A stretch of DNA of 37,618 nucleotides from the NCBI RefSeq assembly GCF_004403395.1, contig NZ_SOGN01000024.1, positions 1-37,618 on the forward strand, written 5' to 3'. Positions 22,030 to 31,068 of this stretch are shown here, one piece after another. The stretch comes from Cryobacterium cheniae (GTDB lineage Bacteria; Actinomycetota; Actinomycetes; Actinomycetales; Microbacteriaceae). Made by a program: the position numbers and the translations under genes. The stretch's first letter is position 1; each line of letters starts with the position of its first letter. Below the pieces are notes generated by a model. That model was not told the DNA's origin, searched no databases, and worked only from the letters and a program-made list of their open reading frames with translations.

Positions 22030-23745
22030 ATGCATCAGTCACTTTCGGAGCGGTGGAGCCGCGTTTCCTTGCGTTCGAAGATCACGGGCGTGACGGTCCT
22101 GATGTTGACGCTCGGCCTGCTGGTTTCCGGCATCGGCACGATGGCCATGCTCCGGCAGTATGTGATCAAGCAGGTCGATTCGCAGCTGCAGGTCGACGCC
22201 CAGTCCGCCTCGAACAGCTACTCGGCGGCCGCCCTCGGCCAGGGCACCACGGCCGTGGTTTCCTCCGATTACTACGTCGCCCTGTATGACGAGAACGGCG
22301 CCCTCAAGGACCACACCTGGCGGGACATCCCGCGCCGTGAGCTACCGGTCGTGACCGGTGCGCTCGACCTGCAGACGGTGATGGAGCTCGACGGCAAGAC
22401 GATGACGCTGGAGGACGCTGCGCGCGACACCGAGTTTCTCGCGGTCGCGGTTCCGCTCGTGATCTCACCGCAGGGAACGCTCGGCACGTTGGTCATGGCG
22501 GTCTCGTTGAAGCCGACCGAGAACACCATGGCCACCTACCTCACCATTTTCCTGGGTTTCGGACTCGGGGTTGTACTGGTGGGCGCAATGCTCACGCGGC
22601 TCCTGGTGACCTCCACTTTCGCGCCGCTGCGCGAGGTGGAACGCACGGCCGCCGCCATTGCCGACGGCGACTTCAGCCAGCGGCTGGGCGGAGCCACACC
22701 CAACACCGAGGTCGGGCGCCTCAACCGATCGCTCAACACCATGCTGAGCCGCATCGACCGTCTCTTCAAAGACCGCGCCCGCACCATTGACCAGATGCGC
22801 CGCTTCGTCGGCGACGCCAGCCACGAGCTGCGCACTCCCCTCGTCTCGGTGCGCGGCTACGCCGAGCTCTACCGGATGGGCGCCCTGCAGTCGCCGGAAG
22901 AGATCGCTCAGGCAATGGAGCGGATCGAGAAGGAAGCGATCCGCATGGGCGGTCTCGTGGAAGACCTGCTCGAGCTGGCCCGGCTCGACGAGACGAAGCC
23001 GCTGGCCCTCGCGCCGGTCGATCTGATGCCGCTGGCCCGCGACGCGGCGCTGGACGCCATGGCCTCCTCCCCCGGTCGAACCATCACCGTCCTCACGCCG
23101 ATCCCCGCCGAGTTCGAGGACACCGTCGAACGCACCGCCATCGACCTCGCGCATTCCACCGGCGAAGTCCCCTCTGCTGGCGCGAGCGAACCGAAGCAGG
23201 AGGAGCCGAACCATGCGGCGAGCGGGTCGGTTTCGTTCGCCGGGGCCACACTGGCCCGGCTGCGCACCCGCAAACCACGCAAGACGGATGTCCCGGCGCC
23301 GGCGCCGGAACCGGCTCGCGTCACCGAGCCGGGCACCGTTCACGCCGTGGTGATGGCCGAGGAGAACAAGCTTCGCCAGGTCATCACGAACCTGATGGGC
23401 AACGCCCTGCGGTTCAGCCCGGCGGACAGCCCGGTCGAACTCGAGGTCGCGGTGGACCGCCGCAACCAGCGTGCGTCCATCGCCGTGATCGACCACGGCG
23501 AGGGCATCCCGCCGCAGATCCGCGACAAGATCTTCCAGCGCTTCTGGCGCGCCGACACCTCCCGCGCGCGGGAGACCGGCGGCAGCGGGCTCGGCCTGGC
23601 GATCGTCGCCTCGATCATCGCCAGCCACAACGGTACCGTGCAGGTCGAGGACACCCCCGGCGGCGGCGCGACCTTCCGGGTCTGGTTCCCGCTGGCGTGT
23701 TCCCCGAGCGCGCCCCAGCGGGTTGCCCCCGTCGTGACCTCGTAG
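22030..23745 (+). CDS. Sensor histidine kinase with an insert before its ATPase core
   Basis: 571 residues from the ATG at 22030. A first membrane span at about 17-38, an extracytoplasmic sensor of about 130 residues, and a second span at about 170-190 are followed by HAMP (about 192-245) and HisKA with phosphoacceptor His265 in DASHELRTPLVSVRGYAEL. The HATPase domain has NLMGNALRFSP (N box near 453), DHGEGIP and GSGLGLAIV. Unusually, about 80 residues of Pro/Ala/charged low-complexity sequence (about 360-440) interrupt the start of the ATPase domain; canonical kinases have a short beta turn there. Partner of the regulator upstream. A 17-bp tandem repeat begins at its final codons. Confidence 0.92.
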   Translation: MHQSLSERWSRVSLRSKITGVTVLMLTLGLLVSGIGTMAMLRQYVIKQVDSQLQVDAQSASNSYSAAALGQGTTAVVSSDYYVALYDENGALKDHTWRDIPRRELPVVTGALDLQTVMELDGKTMTLEDAARDTEFLAVAVPLVISPQGTLGTLVMAVSLKPTENTMATYLTIFLGFGLGVVLVGAMLTRLLVTSTFAPLREVERTAAAIADGDFSQRLGGATPNTEVGRLNRSLNTMLSRIDRLFKDRARTIDQMRRFVGDASHELRTPLVSVRGYAELYRMGALQSPEEIAQAMERIEKEAIRMGGLVEDLLELARLDETKPLALAPVDLMPLARDAALDAMASSPGRTITVLTPIPAEFEDTVERTAIDLAHSTGEVPSAGASEPKQEEPNHAASGSVSFAGATLARLRTRKPRKTDVPAPAPEPARVTEPGTVHAVVMAEENKLRQVITNLMGNALRFSPADSPVELEVAVDRRNQRASIAVIDHGEGIPPQIRDKIFQRFWRADTSRARETGGSGLGLAIVASIIASHNGTVQVEDTPGGGATFRVWFPLACSPSAPQRVAPVVTS

Positions 23746-23801
23746 CGCACATAACCTCGCAGCGCGCATAACTTCGCAGCGCGCATTCCCTCGCAGGGAG
23801 T
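23734..23801. repeat. 17-bp tandem repeat, four units, overlapping the kinase stop
   Basis: Units begin at 23734, 23751, 23768 and 23785. The second (ATAACCTCGCAGCGCGC) and third (ATAACTTCGCAGCGCGC) differ at one base; the first and fourth are more diverged. The kinase stop TAG (23743-23745) is within the first unit. Confidence 0.75.
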
Positions 23802-23934
23802 TCCGTGCTCCGCCCGAGCGGTTCCTCCCCCGCGGAGCTTTCACCCGGATTCTCACTCAGCGACACGGGACACCGGCAGCGGCTCTGTCCGGCTGCGTAG
23901 CCTGATCGGCACGTACACCTGCCGAAAGGACCCC

Positions 23935-24225
23935 ATGACCCGTTATCAGGTCGACAGCGAAGCAGTGCTCCACACCACTTCCGTGGCGCGGGCCACCATC
24001 GGGCGCATCCAGAGCGAGGTCGCCGGGCTGATCGCTCAGCTGACCGCGCTGGAGGGTTCCTGGTCGGGCCAGGCCGCGACCGCGTTCCAGGCGGCCGTCG
24101 CGGACTGGCGTGCGACCCAGCAGCAGGTGTCCCAGAGCGCGGAGGGACTGAACCTGGCCCTGAATCAGGCCGGCCAGCAGTACGCCGAGATCGAGCAGGC
24201 CAACGCGCGGCTCTTCCTGCGTTAG
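23935..24225 (+). CDS. WXG100 (ESAT-6-like) protein
   Basis: 96 residues from the ATG at 23935, preceded by AAAGGA. The length is typical of the family. The central turn Trp43-Ser44-Gly45 lies between two amphipathic helices (about 7-41 and 47-92). The C-terminal YAEIE fits the YxxxD/E signal of type VII (ESX) substrates. Such proteins form helical-hairpin dimers and are exported by an FtsK/SpoIIIE ATPase (EccC). No EccC, partner WXG100 or toxin gene is near; the neighbours are a kinase gene and groEL. It may therefore depend on a system elsewhere, or be a non-secreted homologue. An 11-bp hairpin terminator follows. Confidence 0.9.
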   Translation: MTRYQVDSEAVLHTTSVARATIGRIQSEVAGLIAQLTALEGSWSGQAATAFQAAVADWRATQQQVSQSAEGLNLALNQAGQQYAEIEQANARLFLR

Positions 24226-24246
24226 ACGACAGCGACATTAACGACG

Positions 24247-24274
24247 CAGGGCGCCTCTCGAAGGAGGCGCCCTG
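24247..24274. terminator. Bidirectional terminator between the WXG100 gene and groEL
   Basis: CAGGGCGCCTC (24247-24257) pairs perfectly with GAGGCGCCCTG (24264-24274) around a six-base loop, between two convergent genes. Confidence 0.8.
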
Positions 24275-24279
24275 TGTTG

Positions 24280-24311
24280 TGAAGCGGTGAAGCGGTGAAG
24301 CGGTGAAGCGG
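24280..24311. repeat. Four copies of TGAAGCGG just past the groEL stop
   Basis: Perfect octamer repeats at 24280, 24288, 24296 and 24304, lying in the groEL 3' UTR between its stop codon and the terminator hairpin. Confidence 0.9.
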
Positions 24312-24318
24312 TGTGGAC

Positions 24319-26009
<1,691 letters not shown>

Positions 26010-26013
26010 GTCG

Positions 26014-26042
26014 ATTCTGGCACTCTGGGGTCGAGAGTGCAA
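26014..26042 (-). promoter_or_regulatory. groEL promoter
   Basis: On the minus strand TTGCAC (26042-26037) and CAGAAT (26019-26014) are separated by exactly 17 bases. The expected start of transcription is near 26007, inside CIRCE 1. Confidence 0.65.
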
Positions 26043-26043
26043 G
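26017..26043 (-). promoter_or_regulatory. CIRCE operator 2
   Basis: GCACTC (26020-26025), nine bases, GAGTGC (26035-26040), with eight of nine arm positions symmetric when extended to CTGGCACTC/GAGTGCAAG. It covers the groEL -35 and spacer. Its centre is 34 bp from that of CIRCE 1. Confidence 0.85.
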
Positions 26044-26057
26044 TGAACGGCAGGGGG

Positions 26058-27110
26058 CTACGGCACCAGCACGACGGCGCCTCGGTCAGACGGCACCAGC
26101 TCGATCCAGGTGTTGCCGGCGGCCAGTCGAATCGTCACACCGGAGTCGTCGACCAGACGGATGGGTGCGGCCTGGTCGGCCTTGGACCAGACGGCACGCA
26201 CGGACTTACCGCCGGCCGAGACCCAGGCCTCCCCCGAACCGATCATGGTCGTCAAGGGAACATCCCCGTACCTGTCGTCGATATCGACCCGCAGGATGAG
26301 GACGTTGGTCGCGCGGAGCTGTGCACCGGCGGCGTCGAGGTCGGGTGCTCCCTCCTGGGATCGCAGGTAGGCGGCGCCGGCCGCATCCCACGTCCAGCCG
26401 GGCGCGCTGGCGGTGGAGAAACTGGAGTTGATCGCCGACGTGGCAGTGCCGTCGACGGCCGCAGACGATCCCCGCACGGTCGCGGAGTAGGCGAATTGCT
26501 GGGACGGCGGCGCAACGGCGGCGTTCCGCGCGACGAGCGCAGCGGCCTCGAGGTAGACATTGTGCGGGGCTTCCTTCTCGTCCGAGCGCGCGAAGAAACC
26601 GGTGTCGTCGGTATCGAAGACGGCGTTGACCATGTCGGTGGCCTCCATCATGTCGATGAACTTCTGCTGGCCACCGGAATAGGCAACGATGCCGCCGAAC
26701 GGGGCGACAATGTCCGGGTCCATGGGCCGGATCGACCGCACCGGCCCGACGAGCTCGGGCACGTCGGAATGCCAGACCGCGACGTACCGGGTCAACCCGC
26801 CCTCGACGAGTTCTTCGAAGACGATGTCGGCGCGCTCGAGGGCGAGCTGCGGCCTGGCCGCTGGGTGGTTGTCGATCTTCACCGAGAGGGCAGGATCCTG
26901 GAGGCTCCCGGCAGAAACACTCGTGCCCCGCAGCGGAGCGACCACCGTGCCGGCGCTGGTGGGTGCAGCAGACTGCGGTGCATCATCGGTTCCGGCGCAC
27001 GCGGAGACCAGGAGCAGAGACGGCAGAAGCACGACCCCGAGGATCCGGATGGTCCGAATTCTGGAGGCCGTGCTTCGCCGCCGCGCTTGAATCATCATCT
27101 TCATCGTCAC
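26058..27110 (-). CDS. DUF3048 lipoprotein (YerB family)
   Basis: 350 residues from a GTG at 27110, chosen because TAGTGT lies six bases upstream, the leaderless pattern of several neighbours; a TTG at 27116 or ATGs at 27104, 27098 and 27095 are alternatives. The signal peptide has a basic n-region (QARRRSTASRIRT), a hydrophobic core (LGVVLLPSLLL) and a lipobox VSAC, so it is probably a lipoprotein on the outer face of the membrane. Mature conserved blocks are VKIDNHPAARPQLALERADIV, GGLTRYVAVWHSD, VGPVRSIRPMDPDIV and YSGGQQKF, all typical of DUF3048. Bacillus YerB belongs here; the function is unknown. Confidence 0.88.
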   Translation of the reverse strand: MTMKMMIQARRRSTASRIRTIRILGVVLLPSLLLVSACAGTDDAPQSAAPTSAGTVVAPLRGTSVSAGSLQDPALSVKIDNHPAARPQLALERADIVFEELVEGGLTRYVAVWHSDVPELVGPVRSIRPMDPDIVAPFGGIVAYSGGQQKFIDMMEATDMVNAVFDTDDTGFFARSDEKEAPHNVYLEAAALVARNAAVAPPSQQFAYSATVRGSSAAVDGTATSAINSSFSTASAPGWTWDAAGAAYLRSQEGAPDLDAAGAQLRATNVLILRVDIDDRYGDVPLTTMIGSGEAWVSAGGKSVRAVWSKADQAAPIRLVDDSGVTIRLAAGNTWIELVPSDRGAVVLVP

Positions 27111-27116
27111 GCCCAA

Positions 27117-27122
27117 ACACTA
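27117..27122 (-). promoter_or_regulatory. -10 element of the DUF3048 gene
   Basis: TAGTGT on the minus strand, six bases before the GTG at 27110, with no SD. This spacing decides the start chosen. Confidence 0.4.
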
Positions 27123-27231
27123 ACGCGGCTTCAACGCCGCGCAGATGCGCCCCGGAGCGTAACCCGAAGAACCCGCTCGAACTGCAGCTCTCATCAACCT
27201 GACGGTCGACCGCCGCACAACCCCCGCTGGA

Positions 27232-27435
27232 TCAGACCGGACGAACCGCTTCTGCCTGGGGCCCCTTCGCCCCTGTACCCAGTTCGAAGATGACGTGCTG
27301 TCCCTCTTCCAAAACCTTGTAGCCGTGCATGTCGATGGCCGAGTAGTGGACGAAGACGTCCTGGCCACCTCCATCGACCGTGATGAAGCCGAAACCCTTT
27401 TCAGCGTTGAACCATTTGACGGTTCCGTTCGCCAT
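27232..27435 (-). CDS. Cold shock protein, CspA type
   Basis: 67 residues from the ATG at 27435, with AGGGAG six bases upstream. A complete single cold-shock domain: [15 protein letters not shown] contains RNP1 (KGFGFI) and DVFVHYSAI contains RNP2. It binds single-stranded RNA and DNA and melts RNA structure at low temperature or in growth transitions. The length is standard. It has a leader of about 200 bases back to the LytR_C gene, holding a duplicated 12-mer (CGACCGGTGGAA); long leaders are usual for cold-regulated csp mRNAs. A DUF3048 gene with its own promoter is downstream. Confidence 0.96.
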   Translation of the reverse strand: MANGTVKWFNAEKGFGFITVDGGGQDVFVHYSAIDMHGYKVLEEGQHVIFELGTGAKGPQAEAVRPV

Positions 27436-27519
27436 GTGTAACTCCCTGTTGCTGTGAATTCGTCGACACGCGCCCGTTGGCCGTACCGGGCCTGGCGCAG
27501 TGACTGCGTCCATTGCATT

Positions 27520-27560
27520 CGACCGGTGGAATACGCCCCTTGCGAGAGCGACCGGTGGAA
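27520..27560 (-). repeat. Duplicated 12-mer in the csp leader
   Basis: CGACCGGTGGAA is present at 27520-27531 and 27549-27560 (29-bp period), 85-125 bp upstream of the cold-shock gene start. Confidence 0.7.
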
Positions 27561-27647
27561 CAAAATGAGCGACCACGGACCAACTTACGGAAGCCATGGA
27601 AGAACGAAAGGGGGTTGACGTGCCAGCGCCCGACGTATAGGCGGCGG

Positions 27648-28220
27648 CTATTCGGCGGGCTCGTAGTCGCTGCCGACCACGACGGTAAGGGCCGCCGCAG
27701 TGTCGGCGAAGTCACTCGAAAGCAGCACCTCTGCCCCGGGCAACGATTCCGCGACTCCGCGGGCCGCTCCCTCCAGGGCCGCATCGGCATAGTAGACGGT
27801 CGTGGTCTGCACGTCCTCCGAGCTCGCGTTGTCCAACTCCTCGATCGTCCAGCCATCCGCTTCGAGGACCTCGCCGACGGATCGGGCGATACCTTCGCCG
27901 GCGGTCCCGTTCAGAACCGTCACGGTCGAGTCAGGATCCACTGTCGCGACCGGCGTCGGCACCTCGGTTGGCGTGTCACTCGCACTCGGGTCGGCCGTAC
28001 TCGCAGCGGTCGTCGACGTGCCCGGTAACTCCAAGTTCAGGCTGTTGTTCAACACAGCCAGGCCGACGACTCCGGCACCGACGAGCACGATGGTTGCGCC
28101 GAGGGCCCACCAGAACGCCACCCAGCCACGCCCCTTCTTGCCGGGTGCACGGTGAGCGCCCACCCGTTCCAGGGAGTGCGGGAGGTGGTCGAAACGGTCT
28201 TTCGCATAGGAACTCGGCAT
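27648..28220 (-). CDS. LytR_C domain membrane protein
   Basis: 190 residues from the ATG at 28220; the SD is weak. A cytoplasmic segment of about 33 residues is followed by one membrane span (about 34-57, [22 protein letters not shown]), a Ser/Thr/Pro-rich linker (about 62-97), and the extracytoplasmic LytR_C domain starting [21 protein letters not shown] and ending [12 protein letters not shown]. There is no catalytic LytR-CpsA-Psr domain. As I recall, the gene next to DUF3263 near groEL2 in M. tuberculosis is Rv0431 (VirR), also a LytR_C protein, involved in vesicle release and cell-wall integrity. The same arrangement here suggests orthology, which is inference. The DUF3263 gene is 57 bp upstream on the same strand. 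Confidence 0.85.
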   Translation of the reverse strand: MPSSYAKDRFDHLPHSLERVGAHRAPGKKGRGWVAFWWALGATIVLVGAGVVGLAVLNNSLNLELPGTSTTAASTADPSASDTPTEVPTPVATVDPDSTVTVLNGTAGEGIARSVGEVLEADGWTIEELDNASSEDVQTTTVYYADAALEGAARGVAESLPGAEVLLSSDFADTAAALTVVVGSDYEPAE

Positions 28221-28277
28221 CGTCAGACTGGTTCGATCCTTTGTGGGCGGTAATTCGGCATGGACTGGGGTCCGGTG

Positions 28278-28604
28278 TCAATCGGTGGCATGGAGTGACC
28301 GGTCGACCCGCGCCTGCGACCGGGCGTCACGCATCCGCTGCAGGCGTTTCACCAGCATCGGGTCGTGGGCCACCGCAAGTGGGGAGTCGATTACAGCCCC
28401 CAGTAATTGATAATACCGGGCGGCCGATAGACCGAACTCGGACCGGATCGCCTGCTCCTTGGCGCCGGCATGCTTCCACCACTGCCCCTCGAAGGCGAGG
28501 ATCGACCGGTCGCGCGCGGACAGGCCTGCCGAGGAGGGGAGCTCAGAGGACGGGGACTCCGGGGCCGGGGCCTCGGGAGGCTCCGAAACGGGTATTGCGT
28601 CCAC
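28278..28604 (-). CDS. DUF3263 protein
   Basis: 108 residues from a GTG at 28604, with GGGAGG six bases upstream. A Pro/Ser/Glu-rich N-terminus (about 1-28) precedes the DUF3263 domain (about 29-95): LSARDRSILAFEGQWWKHAG, AKEQAIRSEFGLSAARYYQL and DPMLVKRLQRMRD. The middle block resembles a helix-turn-helix (EFGLSAARYYQLL), so it may bind DNA; this is inference from pattern. Found in most actinobacteria next to a LytR_C gene (Rv0430/Rv0431 in M. tuberculosis, from memory). First gene of a likely two-gene operon, divergent from msrB. Confidence 0.85.
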   Translation of the reverse strand: MDAIPVSEPPEAPAPESPSSELPSSAGLSARDRSILAFEGQWWKHAGAKEQAIRSEFGLSAARYYQLLGAVIDSPLAVAHDPMLVKRLQRMRDARSQARVDRSLHATD

Positions 28605-28795
28605 GTGCCACCTCCCTCGATCTCTACCATCCTATTTGTCGGCGCCTGCATAACCGCCGGGCCAATCGGTAACATGCCGTCGGGGCCGAAGACTCGACGC
28701 TCTTCCCGATCGAGGAATACCGTCGCGTTCCGGCGAGTTTAGTGTTGGTACGAATAGATTTCGGTCTCTCCGGGCCGAGCAGGAAAGGATGGAAC

Positions 28796-29197
28796 ATGGA
28801 CTACGAGGTCGAGAAGTCGGATGCGCAGTGGCGCGCGGAACTGAGCGCAGAGCAGTACGCCGTCCTCCGCGGCGCCGCCACGGAGCGGGCGTGGACCGGC
28901 GAGCTCCTCGATGAGGGCCGCTCGGGGATTTACACCTGTGGGGCCTGCAATGCCGAGCTGTTCAAGAGCGGAACGAAGTTCGACTCCGGGTGCGGCTGGC
29001 CGAGCTTCTACGAGTCCGTGCGCCCCGAGGCCGTTGAACTACTCGAAGACCGCACCCTCGGCGTCGTGCGCACCGAGGTGCGCTGCGCGCAGTGCGGCTC
29101 GCACCTGGGGCACGTCTTCGATGACGGATTCGGGACGCCCACCGGCGACCGGTACTGCATGAACTCCATCTCACTCAACTTCAAGCCCGTCGAGTAA
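28796..29197 (+). CDS. msrB: Peptide-methionine (R)-S-oxide reductase
   Basis: 133 residues from the ATG at 28796, with AGGAAAGGA upstream; a GTG/TTG start at 28742 lacks support. MsrB reduces methionine-R-sulfoxide in proteins with thioredoxin as electron donor. Catalytic Cys121 is in RYCMNSISLNF. The structural zinc site is Cys48, Cys51, Cys97 and Cys100. Cys66 in SGCGWPSFYESV is at the position of the resolving cysteine. HLGHVFDDG is the conserved block before the active site. The domain is complete with a short N-terminal helix. The nitroreductase-like gene begins three bases after its stop. Confidence 0.96.
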   Translation: MDYEVEKSDAQWRAELSAEQYAVLRGAATERAWTGELLDEGRSGIYTCGACNAELFKSGTKFDSGCGWPSFYESVRPEAVELLEDRTLGVVRTEVRCAQCGSHLGHVFDDGFGTPTGDRYCMNSISLNFKPVE

Positions 29198-29200
29198 GCG

Positions 29201-29749
29201 TTGTCCGACCTCCTCGATATGGTCGGTCGGCGGCGGTCCCACTCCAAGGTCACCGACCAGGCACCGAGCCACCCGGAACTGCTGCCTCTGGTGGCGGTCG
29301 CGGCCCGCGTTGCCGACCATGGTGCCCTGCGTCCGTGGCGACTGATCGAGCTGCGCGGTGACGCGCGCCGCGGATTGGGCAAGGCCATGGTCGAGGCCGC
29401 CGGCGTGACCGGCGCCGACGCCGACAGGCTTGCCGCGAAGCCACTGCGCGCCGAGCTCCTGATCGCCGTCGTCGCGAGCCGTCGCGACAGTGACACCGTG
29501 GCGGTCTGGGAACAGGACGCCGTCGCTGCCGGAGTCGCCCATATGCTGAGCCTGCTCCTGGCCGCCCAGGGGTGGGGAGTGATGTGGCGTTCCGGCCCTC
29601 TGGTCCGCACGCAGCCGGTGCACGACGCCCATGGGCTCGCCGTTTCGGAAGAACTGCTCGGCTGGCTGTATGTCGGAGGCGTGCCGACCGATGCGAAGCC
29701 GGGTGTGCGCCAGGCCATCGATCCGGCGGACTTCCTCACCGCGCTCTGA
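29201..29749 (+). CDS. Nitroreductase-family protein
   Basis: 182 residues from a TTG at 29201, three bases after msrB; the SD is weak, so translation is likely coupled to msrB. The N-terminus GRRRSHSKVTDQAPSHPEL contains the RRS phosphate-binding motif for FMN, and PWRLIELRGDAR is the conserved PWRF-like block. VAAGVAHMLSLLLAAQGWGVMW matches the central helix, and LGWLYVGGVP the conserved LGxxxxG end. Members are FMN oxidoreductases using NAD(P)H on nitro compounds, quinones or flavins. The substrate is unknown; the link with msrB suggests redox stress, which is inference. Confidence 0.85.
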   Translation: MSDLLDMVGRRRSHSKVTDQAPSHPELLPLVAVAARVADHGALRPWRLIELRGDARRGLGKAMVEAAGVTGADADRLAAKPLRAELLIAVVASRRDSDTVAVWEQDAVAAGVAHMLSLLLAAQGWGVMWRSGPLVRTQPVHDAHGLAVSEELLGWLYVGGVPTDAKPGVRQAIDPADFLTAL

Positions 29750-29753
29750 ACGG

Positions 29754-29826
29754 GGCCGGCCACGGGACTTGAACCCGTAACCCCCACTTTACAAGAGTGG
29801 TGCGCTACCAATTGCGCCAGGCCGGC
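29754..29826 (-). tRNA. tRNA-Thr (anticodon UGU)
   Basis: The minus strand gives acceptor GCCGGCC/GGCCGGC (all paired), D-arm GCGC/GCGC, anticodon stem CCACT/AGTGG with loop CTTGTAA (TGT at 34-36), and T-arm ACGGG-TTCAAGT-CCCGT. The discriminator is C, unusual for threonine tRNAs. CCA is not encoded. It reads ACA and probably ACG. Confidence 0.93.
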
Positions 29827-29898
29827 ATGAGGCGATTGACGCCTCGACACACCATCCTAAATGACGAACCCGAGTTACGGAGCCATCGGCGCGGGAGC

Positions 29899-30813
29899 CT
29901 ACTCGGCCGGCGCCGGCTTGGGGGTCGGCGTCGAGGTGGAGTACGTCTCACCGGCCGACTGGAGTACAAAGGCTGCGAATTCCTTCGGATCGTCGAGGGC
30001 GCCGACATACTGCTTCCCGTTCACGAGCACCGTGGGCGTGCCCGTGATGGCCTCGACCTCGGTGTTCGGCAGCGGACCGGACAGCGCCCGGTCAGTGGAT
30101 GCGATGACCCAGGACTTGAAGGTCGTGTCGTCGATGCACTCGTTGATCTTCGACACCCCCTCGTTCACGCCGGCGTCCTTGACGAGACCCTTGATGGCCG
30201 CGTCATCGTGGCCGGCGGTGCCCTCCTTGGGCTGCTTCTGGAACAGGATGGCGTTGAAGTCGTAGAAGTTCTCGGGAGCGTAATTCGCCACGCACGCCGC
30301 GGCGTTCGCGGCCCGAAGCGAGTATTTCGTGCCGGAAGATTTGTGGGTCAGGATCGAGACCGGATGAATCTCCACGGTCGCGGCACCCGTCGTGACCCAT
30401 TGACTGATCTGCTCGCTGTTGGCGGCTTCGAACTCGCTGCAGAACGTGCAGAGGTAGTCGGCGTAGACACGGATGTCGGCCACGGTGCCGGTCGCATCCG
30501 GTTCTGACGGTATCGGCTTCGCCTCGGGCTGGAGCGCGGATGTCGTGACCGGCGCCATGCCTTCGGAGATCAGCACGCCGTCACTGGCCATGTTCGCCGG
30601 ACCGGGACCGACCGGGGGGATCGAGTTGATGATGACCACCACGATGACCGCGGCGATGGCGACACCGACGGCCGTCAAGCCGCCGCGGAGGGCGACCCGG
30701 TTGCGGCGGTCCTTCTTCTTCTGTTCCTCGCGGAACCGCTTGGCCTTGGTGCGTACCGCGTCGCGATGATGATTCTTAGAGGGACGGCTGTCGCCCGGTC
30801 CGCCAATAGTCAT
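29899..30813 (-). CDS. Membrane-anchored DsbA-like thioredoxin-fold protein
   Basis: 304 residues from the ATG at 30813, with CGGAGCGAG upstream; a start at 30963 was rejected for lack of an SD and of family match. A highly basic cytoplasmic segment (about 14-40, KAKRFREEQKKKDRRNR) is followed by one span at about 43-64. The outer domain is a thioredoxin fold: VADIRVYADYLCTFCSEFE contains Cys122-x-x-Cys125, an insert is helical (about 150-250), and ITGTPTVLVNGKQY holds the cis-Pro. The family (Thioredoxin_4, as in actinobacterial DsbA/MdbA-like proteins) oxidises disulfides in exported proteins. A Pro/Thr-rich tail ends the protein. Divergent from the ABC ATPase gene. Confidence 0.9.
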   Translation of the reverse strand: MTIGGPGDSRPSKNHHRDAVRTKAKRFREEQKKKDRRNRVALRGGLTAVGVAIAAVIVVVIINSIPPVGPGPANMASDGVLISEGMAPVTTSALQPEAKPIPSEPDATGTVADIRVYADYLCTFCSEFEAANSEQISQWVTTGAATVEIHPVSILTHKSSGTKYSLRAANAAACVANYAPENFYDFNAILFQKQPKEGTAGHDDAAIKGLVKDAGVNEGVSKINECIDDTTFKSWVIASTDRALSGPLPNTEVEAITGTPTVLVNGKQYVGALDDPKEFAAFVLQSAGETYSTSTPTPKPAPAE

Positions 30814-30831
30814 GAATGCTCGCTCCGAATA

Positions 30832-30837
30832 GTTATA
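30832..30837 (-). promoter_or_regulatory. Candidate -10 of the DsbA-like gene
   Basis: TATAAC on the minus strand, 18 bp before the start codon. No good -35 at 17 bp was found. Confidence 0.35.
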
Positions 30838-31000
30838 AGTGCAGAGGCAAGCCTTTTGCGAATGCCTCCCAAATAGTAGGTCCCCTTTCTGGGAAACGAC
30901 CAGACGGGGCCTGCATGCGGGCTCCGCCGCTTCTTTCCCGCCGACGCCGCGCTCCCCCGACATGACATACTAAGGGAGTTGACCTGTAGCACATGACGCG

Positions 31001-31059
31001 CGGCAGGCGTAGTAACCCATCACAACGGATCGTCCGGCACGTACCTGCCGGTGAAGGAG
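31001..31059 (+). promoter_or_regulatory. Alternative hairpins before the ABC ATPase RBS
   Basis: CGGCAGG (31001-31007) can pair with CCTGCCG (31044-31050). Alternatively CCGGCA (31034-31039) pairs with TGCCGG (31046-31051), using the same bases. The second hairpin ends three bases before the AAGGAG RBS (31054-31059), so the two forms could change access to it. Confidence 0.35.
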
Positions 31060-31068
31060 AAAACAACC

